Positions 26,267 through 37,273 of a stretch of DNA of 64,000 nucleotides are shown piece by piece; positions within the stretch are counted from its first letter, which is position 1, and each line of letters opens with the position of its first letter. The notes beneath the pieces were generated by a model that was not told where the DNA came from, did no database searches, and saw only the letters and a list, made by a program, of their open reading frames with translations. Both the position numbers and the translations under genes were made by a program. This DNA comes from Clostridia bacterium (GTDB taxonomy: Bacteria > Bacillota > Clostridia > Christensenellales > DTU072). The DNA is taken from the NCBI GenBank assembly GCA_017504305.1, contig JAFVRJ010000018.1, positions 1-64,000 of the forward strand, read 5' to 3'.

Positions 26267-29200
26267 ATGAAACAGCAAGCTGTGTTAATCCCTACAAACG
26301 GCAATCAAAGAGCGTCAAAAACCACCAAAAAAGTGGTAAGCAAAGCTTTTATGGGGATAATCATCTTCATTGCGTTAACAATGGTTTTTACTGCGGGAGC
26401 AACGTTTATCCGTCCCGCGGTTGATTCCGTTACGACCCAATTTGCGGGCACTCCGTCAGAAGGACTTACGGCAGAAGCGGCAACTCCGTCTTGGACCAAT
26501 CCTTACGTAAATAACGGAGCCTATACGTCTAAAGACGTAGTGTTAAGTACGACTACCCCGACGTCCATGACTCTTGTTCCGAGCGGCTCCGGTAATTCTA
26601 TTGATTATAGCAACTGGGTTGCAGGGCATAAAACCACAGATCAAAATGCTATTTCTGCGGACGGGTCGATAAGTGCATTGTATCAAACAACGGGCCCAGC
26701 GACAGCGAGCCTTACGGCGACAGTGCTTTTCTATGTTGATATTACCATTGATGAATTTGCGCAAAATGCAATAAGAAATGGTTTGATTACAAAGTGTTCA
26801 GTTGCATTAAACATGTCTCAAGTTGGAACAGAAGGCGGGACCGGTCCAGAAGAAACGAAAGATTGTTATGTTACCTTCTTTATTTGTTCAGGGGATGATT
26901 TGCATGATGGGCTAAACAAAAAAGATGCTGAACTTGACGACATGAGCAATACGTTCTATGAGAAAGCCGTATATGAAGAATATATAAATGGCGTCAAAAA
27001 GAACGTTGGTGCAAGCGCAGAACAACTAACGATTGCTTTAAAAGAAACCTCGGATGGCAGGGTCCCTACTAAAATTAGATTTGGTGCAGCTGCATATATT
27101 AAATATCAAGATTATTGGGCATCATCTGGCGAAAAAACAATAAAGGTACCCATCCCTGATATCACGCAAGCTTTCAAGACTGATACATATGCAAATCCCT
27201 CTATCAAGGTTATGTTGAGTGAGGATAGTCGTAATAGCTTTGTAGAAGACGATATCGACGTAGAGGCACTTTCAACAAGTCTTGTAGAGGTGACTGGAAC
27301 GTATAAAAACGAGTGGTATGACAATGGCAAGATTACTTTAGGTAAAAAATATACTGCAGGATATAGCAATGATTATACCTTCGGTGGCACCAGTGTGGGA
27401 TCGATAACGGCAACCGTTATCCCCAACTATTATTTTGCAGGCTGGACCCTTGTAAATAACGGAGGTGCAATAAGCGGAGGAACGCGTAATTATCGAAATA
27501 GAGATATTACGTTAAAGGGCGGAGCCTTCTTAAAAGGCGAAGTCATATTGTACGCCAACTATAAGAGAATCGAGCTTGCAGAGGGTTCCGCAACCGTATA
27601 CACCTACCAACAAGAAGAAGTAGTGGGTGGAGAATATATAGGTGTTCCTCAAGGACCGAAAATTAAAGGTAACTTTGTTGATGCGACGGGAACTTCCCCC
27701 AATGCATTTGCTACCATTGCGGGGACCTATTACAACGGAACAATTAACCCCGGTGGTGATGAATATTATAGCGGAATAACCAGAGGCGGTGACACTTATA
27801 AGGGCGAAACCGCACCTTGTGATGCAGGCGAAGGGTATGAATACATAGTATGCGTTTATCAACAAGGGGATACCGGTAATGTAAGAAACGGTTTGCTTGG
27901 ATATCGCCGTGAAACTTTTAGAATCGATCCCGTCTCTTTAGCGAACAAAGACCTTGTTAAGTATTATTCGGATGGTTCCGGAATCGATGACTGGGCATTT
28001 AGCGAAAGCATACCGTCGCGTCCATATACAGGATCTGCCTATCAACCTGCACCCCAATACGTTAAAATAAAAGCAAACGTAGACGTATATGGTGATATTG
28101 GCGTTATAACCAAAGAATATAGGTTAGAGTATGGTAAAGATTTTGTGGTAGCAGGATACCTAAATAACGTTACTGTAGGTAAAGCAAATCTTTCTATTAA
28201 AGCAGCGGGTACGTTTAACTTTGAAGCGGAGTGTAAGCAAGCGGTATCATTTAATATTACGCCCATATCGGCAGAAGGGCTTCAAATAGACCCCGTCATG
28301 GCGGAAGAAATTAAGCAAGTATACGGCCTTGAGTATACAAGCGCAGAGCAACGTCCGGACGTAGTACTCTTAAAAGTTCTTGTACCTCAATACGATAATG
28401 GTATAAACGGTGAAGAAGTAGGCTTAACACCGCAACCAAACGGTGAGTTTAAGCAGATTGTAATCTATAAGAAAGATGGTGCAGGCACGATAGATTCGAA
28501 TAAAATCAACACCTACTATCCATCTTTAAGACCGCAAGTAAATACGTTACACACAACCTATTTTATTGAAACTGATAATTTAGGCGAGAAGTATTATAAC
28601 AATATAGACGTGTGCACGCACACGACCGACACAGAGCATAAGTGTAGTTGTGCATATTTTGTTATACGTGGACTTACCGGTAATATCGTAAGTGAAGTTG
28701 ACGATGGTAACGGCGGAACGAAAGAAATCGAGACCAAAGTATACTTTAATATTGCACAGCTTGAGTTAGACGGAAAAGACTTTATAGCCAAAGAGCAAAC
28801 GTTTAATGAAAATATAACCACTTATACCGGAAACGAAATAGTTCCTGTTCCGGATAGTGTTACAATCGAAGTTTACGGAGTCACTTATTGGGTACGTCAA
28901 AGCAGTGGCTATATTAGATTAACAAGCAATAGGAACGTCCCGTTATCTTTCAAAGTATATCGTGACGGTTTTACTCCCGATCAAAATGAAGGCTATTGCG
29001 GTGTATTTAATAATGAATTTACTTATAGCGACAATACCGACGTTGCGTACGACGATGCTAATCAAGTAATGGCTAAAGCAGGTGTGGCTATTACCTTTAA
29101 ATCCGGTAGTATAATTGCTTCTAACGGCAGAAAAGTCATAAGCACGTTTAAGATTTATCCGAGAGATATAAGCAAGTCTTTCCGTGGAGCACCGGTTGCA

Positions 29201-32200
29201 TACGTAACTGATTCAAAGGGTAATAAATCTATCCCTAACCAAGTATATACCGGCATGCCGATTGAGCCGGACTTCAACGTATACGCAAGCCCGAATATTG
29301 AATTTACCAGCAACGTAAATAATTCGTATCTGAAGTTAATTTTAGATAAAGATTACACGCGTTCATTTGAGAATAACGTTAACGTAACGACCGAAGCGAA
29401 GATAATCATAACGGGTAAGGGCAACTATACCGGAACGTTTGTTGATAGTGGTGATCAAAAGAATATACCGAGATTCGCGATCGTTGCATTTGATATATCA
29501 AAAGCAAACGCTATTGTTACCGGAATTAAGAATCAAACCTATACCGGAGCAAAACTTTTGCCCATAACGTTAGAATCGATGGGGTTAGTCGAAACGATAG
29601 TAAGGGATGGTTCGGCAGTCAATTATGCAGTGCTTACTTTAACTATTACAGGCACTTCGCACTTTGGTGCCGATCCCATTGTTATAGAGATTATCGAGGG
29701 CGTAGACTTTGTCTTCAATACGGATGATGCAAGAACGGGTTTAAACCGTAACGTTGCCGATGACAGCTACATTGGCATTGATTTTCTCGGTGCTGATCCC
29801 AATGGAGCTAATGCCGGTAAGAGTGCTAATACTATAGTGGACGACTATGGTAACGTATATCCCGGCAATAGATTCTTTGGCTCGCTTTCCGTAGCGTTTG
29901 TGATCGAGCCAAAGCATTTGGAAAACGTTTCTTTTGCACAAGCTTCTTGGGCACAATACCCCGATCACGTAACCTATGATGGCAAACCCAAAACAGAGAG
30001 TTTGAATATTATCGCGTTTGGGCAACCTGGCGTATTGGAAACGGATAACCAAACTATAGTTATAAGGGATAGCTTTATCGAGCAAGGCCAAGAGAAGACG
30101 GTTACCCTCAAATATGGTACCGACTATCAACTTGCCTCGACTAACACTTACGGCGAAAATATTAATGCCGGTATAGGTATTATAAGAGTAGAGGGGCTTG
30201 GCAACTTTGCTGGTTCGATAATAGAACTGCCCTTTGATATCTATAAGCGTGAGCTTGGTCAAGACAGGGATTTCTTCTCCGTTAAATTAAGTACGGAAGG
30301 TGGATACGTTGTAGAGGAAGAAGTTGATGGGGAGCTCGTGGACGTTTACTATTATTACTTCACCGGTAATAAAATAGAGCCCATCTTATCAGAGTGTATC
30401 TATTACGTTGACGCAGATTATTCCGTTCCGTTTGATAGTGGTGTTGCTTACGATTTGGTATGGGGCGCTGAAAACGATACCGAATTGAACTATAGCTCTA
30501 CCAAGGGCGGTACCGTAACGCTAAAAGCAACGAAATCCGGCAATTTTATTGGCGAAAAAACTTATACATTTAAAATTGTTCCGAGACCGATTGATCAATA
30601 TAGCGTAACGCTTAGAAATCCCGGTGAGGACGCCTCAAATCAAGGCTTGTTGGTAACGGAGTCTATTGCTACGAAAGACGCGTATGCAGCAGGCAAATAT
30701 ACGTTCTACGCCGATTATGAATTTACTCAAGCGGGTTTAGCAAATGGTATTTCCCTCTACGCAGAGAGCGAAGCTTTGGGCGTTTGCGTAGACGGTGTAA
30801 ACACTGCGGCAAACTTGAGATTTGTATTTAGAGACCATGACGGAAAAGACGTTTCGACGGGCTTTATCGTAGAGTATAAGAATTTGGTTGCAGGCGACAA
30901 TAATCTTACCGCAAACGGAAAGAGCTATTGCTATGCGACCATTGTTCCTGTCTCAAGTCAAAGTGGCATCGTTTACGTTAGTGCAATCTTTAACGACGTT
31001 AACTACGACGAAAAGGAAAGTGAACAAGCTTATCATCTGTACGTTAAAATGGTTGATAAATCGGAAAGCACCATCCTCAACGAGGGCCAAACCATAAATA
31101 AAGTTTATGGCAACCCAACTTTTGTTTTCGATGCAAAACTACTTTCGTATACCAGCTATCGCTTCGAGTATTCCGTAAGTTCTTCTGACTCCGAAATAGC
31201 GGGTATTAATTGGCAAAATAACGAAGGCTCTTTAAGATATACGGCGATTACTTTAGGTAATGCCGGCGAAGCTATTATTACTGTTTCTCACGAGGGTTAC
31301 GTAAATGCTAACAACCCCGAACAAGCCTTTATCGCATTTAATAAGAGTTTTACCGTTAAGGTTGAACCGCGCGATTTGATTATTAGCTTCAATGAATTGA
31401 CCATTGAATATGGTACCAACCCGCTTGAACTGGGATTGTTTGAATATACCCATATAACCAATGGCAACAAATATGGCACGGAAGATACTAATACTGGGCT
31501 AATTGGCGCTGACGTTAGCATCGACGATATAGTAACGGATTATAGCGTTGCGTATACCGATGCTCACATCAACTCCACAATCGGTGACAACGGAGTATCG
31601 GTTCCTTATGAAATTGGATTTAGAAGCGTTGATGCTAAACCGGGTAAACTTTATAATAACTACAACATAACGTACGAACCGGGACGCTTGCACGTGGTTA
31701 AAAAGCTTTTGAATATTGCTTTGTTCCAAAACGTTAATGGTCTTACCAGCAGTAGATCTAATCAAATCATAAAAACGTATGGTACCCCCAACCCCACCGA
31801 TTATACAATCACCATGGCGGGCTTGGCATATAGCGATTTGCAAGTGGTTGTTGAAAAAGAAGAAGGTTACGAGGCTCCTACAGTTAAGTACGGTACGATC
31901 GTTACTTTGACCTCTCCCACCACTCAAACGTATACTGTTAAGTTGTCCGGCGGAAAAGCCAAAAACTATAGTTTCCCCGAAGTTGACATAATCGTCATTG
32001 TCGAAAAAGCGAAGGTTAAAATAGCAACGACTAACTTTACAGAGGACTATTCAGGTGACAACGTAGATCTTGTTAAATTGGCACCGCAAATTACCGGCGT
32101 TGGCAACGGTTGCGCCGAGCCGATAGATGCAACGGACGCATCAAGACTTACCTATCGCTTTAGAAGTGGCTCTACTTGGGGCCCCGGCGTACCGGTTAGA

Positions 32201-35200
32201 GCTGGTACTTATGACGTTGAGATTACCTTTAATGCTTTGGCGGAAGATAACTATGCTACCACTACCGTAACTAAATCAGGAGCGATCACCATTAATAAGG
32301 TAGCTCCGCTAATCGATTACGAGTATTATAACACGGTAAGCTATACCGGTAAGGGTATTGAAAGTACCAGCTATCCTGCCTTTGTAAGAGCTATAAACGA
32401 TAGAGCCGACGTTCCGCTTAACGTCAAGATCGAAAAATACGCAGTTAAGCATGTATCTGACGACACTACTGATCCTTCGTACGTTCCTAACGTAAACGGA
32501 ACGGTATTGACGGATGGTATTCCGCTTGGATTTGATACTACGCTTCCGGTTAAAGTTGGAAGATACGACGTTGTTGTTGAATATGTTGCAAAAGAGGCAG
32601 ATAACTACAAGAGCGTAACCATGTTGTTCGAAGGATGCTTGTGCATCATAACCGGTGCGGTTGAAGCGAAGTTAAAGTCTGACCAGTACGTAAAAGCGTT
32701 TGACAACAAACCGTTTGCGATTACTATGTCCGATTTCGAGTACGTTTACTATAAGCTTGACGGACTACCGTGCGTCCTCGATAACGAACCGGAAATCTTC
32801 TTTAGAGCGGAAACCGGCAGAGAGGTAGCGTGGGACAAAAACGCTCCTTTGAACGCAGGAACTTACTCCGTAATGCTTAAGTACACGCCGTCGGATAATG
32901 AAATTGCAAACAACCTTGTTTCTTATTCCGAAATCCGCTTCCCCAATTGTATCGTTATCGAGAAGTTTAACTTGCTCTCTCAAAACGGACACATCTATAA
33001 GGATTACACCGGCACTTACGACGGCGGTGTTTACGATTCGAAAACACACAAACTCCCCGATGGTAGTATCGTAGTTAAAGGTCGTGAAGGCAATGAGGAT
33101 GGTCCCAAGGGAAGCTTACTCATAAGCTACGTTAAAGATGGTATCGTATATGACGCGCCCATCGACGTCGGCACCTATGACGTAGTGGTATCTTACGTAG
33201 AGGGTAAGAACGATAACTACTGCGCAATTAAAGCAAGTACCAATAACACCATTACGTTTGCCTCTGCAATTAGCATAAGCAAAGCGGTTGCTCAAATAGA
33301 TAACGCTCAATCGCAAGTAGTTTACGTTTACAATGGTAATGGTAGGGCTTACGGTAGTGTTGCTATAATCGGCGTATTGCTTGATTCGGGTGCCTTTGAA
33401 CGCCCGAAGGGAACCCTAAAATATAAGTATCGCTTAAACGGCGTAACCGGTGCGTTCACCGAAGTACTACCCAAAAACGTTGGTAGATACGACGTGGAAG
33501 TAACGTACTTACCTGCATCTGATGATAACTATAAAGCAGGCGAACCGGTTGTTCTTGAGAACGTTATCGTTATCGAGCCGGCTCTACCGAGCATCAGTAT
33601 TACCAATAAGACGTATGCGTTTGGCGAGCCTGTATACTATACTCAAGGCGCAGGCTACGTTGTAAGCGGACCGCCAAGCGATACTAACGGACCGTTCAAC
33701 GAGACGGGAACGAGCGGAATCGGATCTCAAATCGTAGTACAATATGGTACGCGCTACACCACGGCCGACGGCACTGCCGGATACGACTGGTTGTCGGAAG
33801 CTCCGACTTTATCCGGCAAATATTCGGTACGCGTATCGTTTATAGCTGCGGACGGCTCCAACTTCCTATCGCACTCTAACTTTGCTACCGATTGCTTGGT
33901 GATTCTTAACGAAACTCCCGACTTGAGTTTAGAAAACAAGACCGTTTACTACAACGGCAAGCAACACTCTGCAAACGCCGCGGAAGTAAGCAAGTACGGT
34001 ATTCCTTATAATAAATACTTCGAAGGTATCGACGACGAAGAGCACGCGTACCGTGGCAACTTGAGCTACGAGTACCGCAGAGGCAACTCGCCTTGGACCG
34101 GCGTCGCGCCCACGGAAGTAGGTGTTTACGACGTTAAGGTAACCTATAATGCAAACGCCAACAAAGACGTCTTCGCACCGTACTCACAAGAGTTTGCAAA
34201 GGCACTCGTAATTGAAAAACTCAATATTACAATAATGCCCGTTTACGGTTTAGGTCATTTATACGATGGCGAATCAATGGATACAAGTGATACCACCTTC
34301 GTTTACTCCTACCAAGAAAACGGCTACACCTACCTCAAGTACGCGACCATCGGAAACCTCGGCAAGAACGAGATTATAGACCTCTCGTCCTCCACCTTCA
34401 CAGATGCAAACGGTAACGTCTATACCATCGTTACCAACACATCACTTACCTCCGATGCATGGCGTGACTACTATCAAACCGAACTCCGTTACGTAAGCGG
34501 AAGCTTTAACGACGGCGTAAGCGCGATAGCGGTCGATTTCGCAAGCCTCGGCAAGACGAGCGGAACCGTTGAATATACGGTAGGGGACGTAACCTATCTT
34601 CTCGACCTTGACTTAGGTATTGCTTACGTCAACGACGCAACCGAATATACCCTTAAGTCCGCAAGTGGTTACTATTTCAGTATCGTGGATGGCAAAGGCA
34701 GAGTCAACGTTGTTAACGTTATCAAAGAAAACGTTAAGTTTATTGACGAAGCAAAGACCAGAGGTATGTATACCGATTCTAATAACACGGGCGCTACCTA
34801 CAACGTAAACTTCACGACCATGCAAGCAAGCCTTGGCGGTTACGTTTACGATATGTATACCGAAGTCGCTATCGTTGAGTATGTCGAAGGCACCTCTGTA
34901 ATCGAGACCATGGTTGATCTCAACAACGGATTTGCAAAGCTTAAGAACGGCGCAGTTCTCTTGAAGAGCGCAAACGGCCTTACCTTCATTATCAACGAAG
35001 CAGACACTTCCGTACAAAAGGTTGCAGACCTACAAATTGATAAAGTAGCCTTCAGTATTGACGTAAACGGCACTCCCACCGAGTACGAAGTCGATATGGA
35101 CGACATGAAGAGTGTATACGGCGCAAATCCCTTCGTATACGATTACGACGTTAACGGCGCTTACGGCGTAAGAGTGGACCTTAAGGCGATGATAGCAAGT

Positions 35201-36799
35201 GTAAGAACTTTCTACACCATCAGTAAGGTAGACAGCTACTACGCCTTTGAAACAGAGCTTACCTCCTATCTTGTAAATGAGGAGCTTATCGATACCGAGT
35301 GGGCAAACGTTAAGGTATATCAAGACGTAGGTCGCAACAAGGTTTACTACCTATATCTTGACAAGATGATTGCTCGTGAAGTAAGCAATCTATACACCTT
35401 CACCGCCCTTACCGCCGGTGATTACGCGCAATACGAGCGCAACGTTATTGGTGTAATAAGCAAAGAACAAAACGGCTCGACGGTAAGCATTGAGGTCGAA
35501 ATTGGTAGCTTGAGCTACAATATATACCGCAATGGCGATCTCTATTCCACTACGGCACTATATGACGTTGAGTTCGAGTCCATTAACCCCGAGCTTATAA
35601 GTGGCAACTCTTGGAAGGGCTTCTTAAGCCTCGATGCACAAAACGCCGGCAACTACGAGATCGGCGCCGGTAGCTTAACCATTGGCTCCAACTACTCTAT
35701 TACGTACGTGGGCGGAATTACCTATTATATTGAAAAGGCTCGCTTGACTATCGAGTTTACCGATCCTAACAACGATTTGTACGAAGGCAACTTTAAGGTT
35801 ATTCCTTACGAAGTAATCGGCTTAATGTATGGCGACGAAGTTACCGTAGACGCTCGCTACGAAGGCGACAACCTCAACGTAACCGATGGTGGCTATCGCC
35901 TAAAGGTTACCATTGATTCCGACAACTATTATCTCGACGGCGGAGTAAGCGAGTGGTACTACATCAAGCCGATAGAAATGGATAAGATCGTATTCACTCC
36001 TGTAACCGGCATCATTTACGACGGCGAAAAGCACTACCTTGCTCTTAACGACGTAGAGCAGGGAGCAGAGGTTTCGTACGTTGGTTATGAAACGGCTCCG
36101 TATTTCGTTGCTCCTGGTAGCTACGCTGTAACGGCGATAGTTTCCAAACTCCCCAACTACGTATCGCAAGAGGTTGAGTTGACTCTTACTATCGGTAAAG
36201 CAATTTACACCGTTAAGGCTAACGAAGTGCCCGGCACGCTCACCTACGGCGATCCGTTGCCCGCGCTCACCTGTAACTCTGATTTAGGTTATATTACCCT
36301 CGACGCAGGTCAAATCTTATTGCCGAGCGTAACTACCTATACTTGGACTTTCACGCCCAATAGCGAAGATTTCTACGCCTATTACGAAGGAAAACCCGAG
36401 GATGGTGGCTTGATTAAGGGTACAGTCGAATTGACGGTAAATAAGGCACAAGCAAAGGTCGAAGTTAGTGGTAACCTAACTCAGTCCAAGAACGATCCTT
36501 CGGCGATTTTAGGTATCGCTAACGGCGTCACACACAACGAGAGCGATAACGTTACCATCGAGTACGTCGACGCCAACGGCAATAAGTATGCAACAATGCC
36601 CACGGCTGTTGGTAAGTACACCGTCATAGTAACTTACGCGGGCGACGAGTTCTATGCTCCCACAACCTATACGACCACCCTCACGATTGAGGCTGAAAGC
36701 AACCTTGAGTGGCTCTATATAGTCGGTGGAGTGCTTATAGTACTGTTCGTTCTCTCGACCGTATTCTTCCTCGTAAAACGCAACAAAAAGTACGAGTAG
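26267..36799 (+). CDS. Giant membrane-anchored surface protein 2 (MBG-type repeats)
   Basis: 3510 residues. Start ATG 26267 has GAGAGGT before it. A 27-residue basic n-region is followed by a hydrophobic signal segment (about 28-48). A YYFAGW InlB-like strand lies near residue 385. Most of the protein is tandem MBG-like beta domains of about 80-110 residues, recognisable by Tyr-Thr-Gly or Tyr-Asp-Gly starts, a central Asp-x-Gly-x-Tyr strand (VGRYDVVVEY, AGTYSVMLKY) and Asp-Asn-Tyr near the end. Around residues 2650-3145 one MBG unit is interrupted by a different module with repeated V-DL / YTLxSxxGYxF strands. The C-terminus is a membrane helix (about 3482-3504) with the tail KRNKKYE. It follows giant gene 1 by 78 bp without a terminator, so the two may be cotranscribed. 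Confidence 0.88.
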   Translation: MKQQAVLIPTNGNQRASKTTKKVVSKAFMGIIIFIALTMVFTAGATFIRPAVDSVTTQFAGTPSEGLTAEAATPSWTNPYVNNGAYTSKDVVLSTTTPTSMTLVPSGSGNSIDYSNWVAGHKTTDQNAISADGSISALYQTTGPATASLTATVLFYVDITIDEFAQNAIRNGLITKCSVALNMSQVGTEGGTGPEETKDCYVTFFICSGDDLHDGLNKKDAELDDMSNTFYEKAVYEEYINGVKKNVGASAEQLTIALKETSDGRVPTKIRFGAAAYIKYQDYWASSGEKTIKVPIPDITQAFKTDTYANPSIKVMLSEDSRNSFVEDDIDVEALSTSLVEVTGTYKNEWYDNGKITLGKKYTAGYSNDYTFGGTSVGSITATVIPNYYFAGWTLVNNGGAISGGTRNYRNRDITLKGGAFLKGEVILYANYKRIELAEGSATVYTYQQEEVVGGEYIGVPQGPKIKGNFVDATGTSPNAFATIAGTYYNGTINPGGDEYYSGITRGGDTYKGETAPCDAGEGYEYIVCVYQQGDTGNVRNGLLGYRRETFRIDPVSLANKDLVKYYSDGSGIDDWAFSESIPSRPYTGSAYQPAPQYVKIKANVDVYGDIGVITKEYRLEYGKDFVVAGYLNNVTVGKANLSIKAAGTFNFEAECKQAVSFNITPISAEGLQIDPVMAEEIKQVYGLEYTSAEQRPDVVLLKVLVPQYDNGINGEEVGLTPQPNGEFKQIVIYKKDGAGTIDSNKINTYYPSLRPQVNTLHTTYFIETDNLGEKYYNNIDVCTHTTDTEHKCSCAYFVIRGLTGNIVSEVDDGNGGTKEIETKVYFNIAQLELDGKDFIAKEQTFNENITTYTGNEIVPVPDSVTIEVYGVTYWVRQSSGYIRLTSNRNVPLSFKVYRDGFTPDQNEGYCGVFNNEFTYSDNTDVAYDDANQVMAKAGVAITFKSGSIIASNGRKVISTFKIYPRDISKSFRGAPVAYVTDSKGNKSIPNQVYTGMPIEPDFNVYASPNIEFTSNVNNSYLKLILDKDYTRSFENNVNVTTEAKIIITGKGNYTGTFVDSGDQKNIPRFAIVAFDISKANAIVTGIKNQTYTGAKLLPITLESMGLVETIVRDGSAVNYAVLTLTITGTSHFGADPIVIEIIEGVDFVFNTDDARTGLNRNVADDSYIGIDFLGADPNGANAGKSANTIVDDYGNVYPGNRFFGSLSVAFVIEPKHLENVSFAQASWAQYPDHVTYDGKPKTESLNIIAFGQPGVLETDNQTIVIRDSFIEQGQEKTVTLKYGTDYQLASTNTYGENINAGIGIIRVEGLGNFAGSIIELPFDIYKRELGQDRDFFSVKLSTEGGYVVEEEVDGELVDVYYYYFTGNKIEPILSECIYYVDADYSVPFDSGVAYDLVWGAENDTELNYSSTKGGTVTLKATKSGNFIGEKTYTFKIVPRPIDQYSVTLRNPGEDASNQGLLVTESIATKDAYAAGKYTFYADYEFTQAGLANGISLYAESEALGVCVDGVNTAANLRFVFRDHDGKDVSTGFIVEYKNLVAGDNNLTANGKSYCYATIVPVSSQSGIVYVSAIFNDVNYDEKESEQAYHLYVKMVDKSESTILNEGQTINKVYGNPTFVFDAKLLSYTSYRFEYSVSSSDSEIAGINWQNNEGSLRYTAITLGNAGEAIITVSHEGYVNANNPEQAFIAFNKSFTVKVEPRDLIISFNELTIEYGTNPLELGLFEYTHITNGNKYGTEDTNTGLIGADVSIDDIVTDYSVAYTDAHINSTIGDNGVSVPYEIGFRSVDAKPGKLYNNYNITYEPGRLHVVKKLLNIALFQNVNGLTSSRSNQIIKTYGTPNPTDYTITMAGLAYSDLQVVVEKEEGYEAPTVKYGTIVTLTSPTTQTYTVKLSGGKAKNYSFPEVDIIVIVEKAKVKIATTNFTEDYSGDNVDLVKLAPQITGVGNGCAEPIDATDASRLTYRFRSGSTWGPGVPVRAGTYDVEITFNALAEDNYATTTVTKSGAITINKVAPLIDYEYYNTVSYTGKGIESTSYPAFVRAINDRADVPLNVKIEKYAVKHVSDDTTDPSYVPNVNGTVLTDGIPLGFDTTLPVKVGRYDVVVEYVAKEADNYKSVTMLFEGCLCIITGAVEAKLKSDQYVKAFDNKPFAITMSDFEYVYYKLDGLPCVLDNEPEIFFRAETGREVAWDKNAPLNAGTYSVMLKYTPSDNEIANNLVSYSEIRFPNCIVIEKFNLLSQNGHIYKDYTGTYDGGVYDSKTHKLPDGSIVVKGREGNEDGPKGSLLISYVKDGIVYDAPIDVGTYDVVVSYVEGKNDNYCAIKASTNNTITFASAISISKAVAQIDNAQSQVVYVYNGNGRAYGSVAIIGVLLDSGAFERPKGTLKYKYRLNGVTGAFTEVLPKNVGRYDVEVTYLPASDDNYKAGEPVVLENVIVIEPALPSISITNKTYAFGEPVYYTQGAGYVVSGPPSDTNGPFNETGTSGIGSQIVVQYGTRYTTADGTAGYDWLSEAPTLSGKYSVRVSFIAADGSNFLSHSNFATDCLVILNETPDLSLENKTVYYNGKQHSANAAEVSKYGIPYNKYFEGIDDEEHAYRGNLSYEYRRGNSPWTGVAPTEVGVYDVKVTYNANANKDVFAPYSQEFAKALVIEKLNITIMPVYGLGHLYDGESMDTSDTTFVYSYQENGYTYLKYATIGNLGKNEIIDLSSSTFTDANGNVYTIVTNTSLTSDAWRDYYQTELRYVSGSFNDGVSAIAVDFASLGKTSGTVEYTVGDVTYLLDLDLGIAYVNDATEYTLKSASGYYFSIVDGKGRVNVVNVIKENVKFIDEAKTRGMYTDSNNTGATYNVNFTTMQASLGGYVYDMYTEVAIVEYVEGTSVIETMVDLNNGFAKLKNGAVLLKSANGLTFIINEADTSVQKVADLQIDKVAFSIDVNGTPTEYEVDMDDMKSVYGANPFVYDYDVNGAYGVRVDLKAMIASVRTFYTISKVDSYYAFETELTSYLVNEELIDTEWANVKVYQDVGRNKVYYLYLDKMIAREVSNLYTFTALTAGDYAQYERNVIGVISKEQNGSTVSIEVEIGSLSYNIYRNGDLYSTTALYDVEFESINPELISGNSWKGFLSLDAQNAGNYEIGAGSLTIGSNYSITYVGGITYYIEKARLTIEFTDPNNDLYEGNFKVIPYEVIGLMYGDEVTVDARYEGDNLNVTDGGYRLKVTIDSDNYYLDGGVSEWYYIKPIEMDKIVFTPVTGIIYDGEKHYLALNDVEQGAEVSYVGYETAPYFVAPGSYAVTAIVSKLPNYVSQEVELTLTIGKAIYTVKANEVPGTLTYGDPLPALTCNSDLGYITLDAGQILLPSVTTYTWTFTPNSEDFYAYYEGKPEDGGLIKGTVELTVNKAQAKVEVSGNLTQSKNDPSAILGIANGVTHNESDNVTIEYVDANGNKYATMPTAVGKYTVIVTYAGDEFYAPTTYTTTLTIEAESNLEWLYIVGGVLIVLFVLSTVFFLVKRNKKYE

Positions 36800-36818
36800 G
36801 AAAATTTAAAACATTATC

Positions 36819-36857
36819 AAAAAAGCGCACTATCGTAATCCGTAGTGCGCTTTTTTG
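36819..36857 (+). terminator. Strong intrinsic terminator after giant gene 2
   Basis: Arms AAAAAAGCGCACTA and TAGTGCGCTTTTTT are perfectly complementary around a 10-base loop, giving a 14-bp stem with A- and T-runs. It closes the giant 1-giant 2 unit. Confidence 0.88.
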
Positions 36858-37273
36858 TACCCCAAACACCGCATATTTGTTTGCAAAGTTGACGGCATTA
36901 AGCGTTTTTTTTGTGCGAGGAGTAGGGGCGAAAAAAGAGGCTTGATAGTGGCGCCAAAAGAGCGATAATTAAGGTGAAATGGTGGCGAGTATCGTATATA
37001 TAAGTGAAAGGTAAAATTGCAAAATGTAGTAGGTGCCGTGGAGTCTCATCAAACCCTATACTTGTGTTCGGCTTATCAAAACCCCACGAGATGTAGGGTG
37101 CAGAACACGACTTGTTAGATATATTTTAGTAAATAACGCCCGCGCGCGCTTGAAGAAGCGCGCAAAGCGTACGTATAATGTGTATGTAATACACGCACGC
37201 GCAAATATATTATTATATAGCAACGCGCAAATTTATTTGTTTTTAAGAGAGTTAATCTCAAAGGAAGGTGCTT
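36858..37273 (+). other. Upstream region of giant gene 3, possibly structured
   Basis: This stretch holds no credible gene. At 37053-37110 two inverted pairs are interleaved: ACCCTA (37053-37058) with TAGGGT (37094-37099), and GTGTTC (37064-37069) with GAACAC (37103-37108). That order would allow a pseudoknot if transcribed. Downstream lie a CG tract, a CG-rich hairpin and the promoter of giant gene 3. I do not recognise a riboswitch family. Confidence 0.4.
37144..37194 (+). promoter_or_regulatory. Promoter and inverted repeats upstream of giant gene 3
   Basis: TTGAAG (37150-37155) and TATAAT (37174-37179) are spaced by 18 bp. The -35 lies in a perfect inverted repeat GCGCGCTT / AAGCGCGC (37144-37151 and 37156-37163, 4-base centre). 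A second one, GTGTAT / ATACAC (37180-37194), sits right after the -10. Both positions are typical of operators. Confidence 0.55.
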
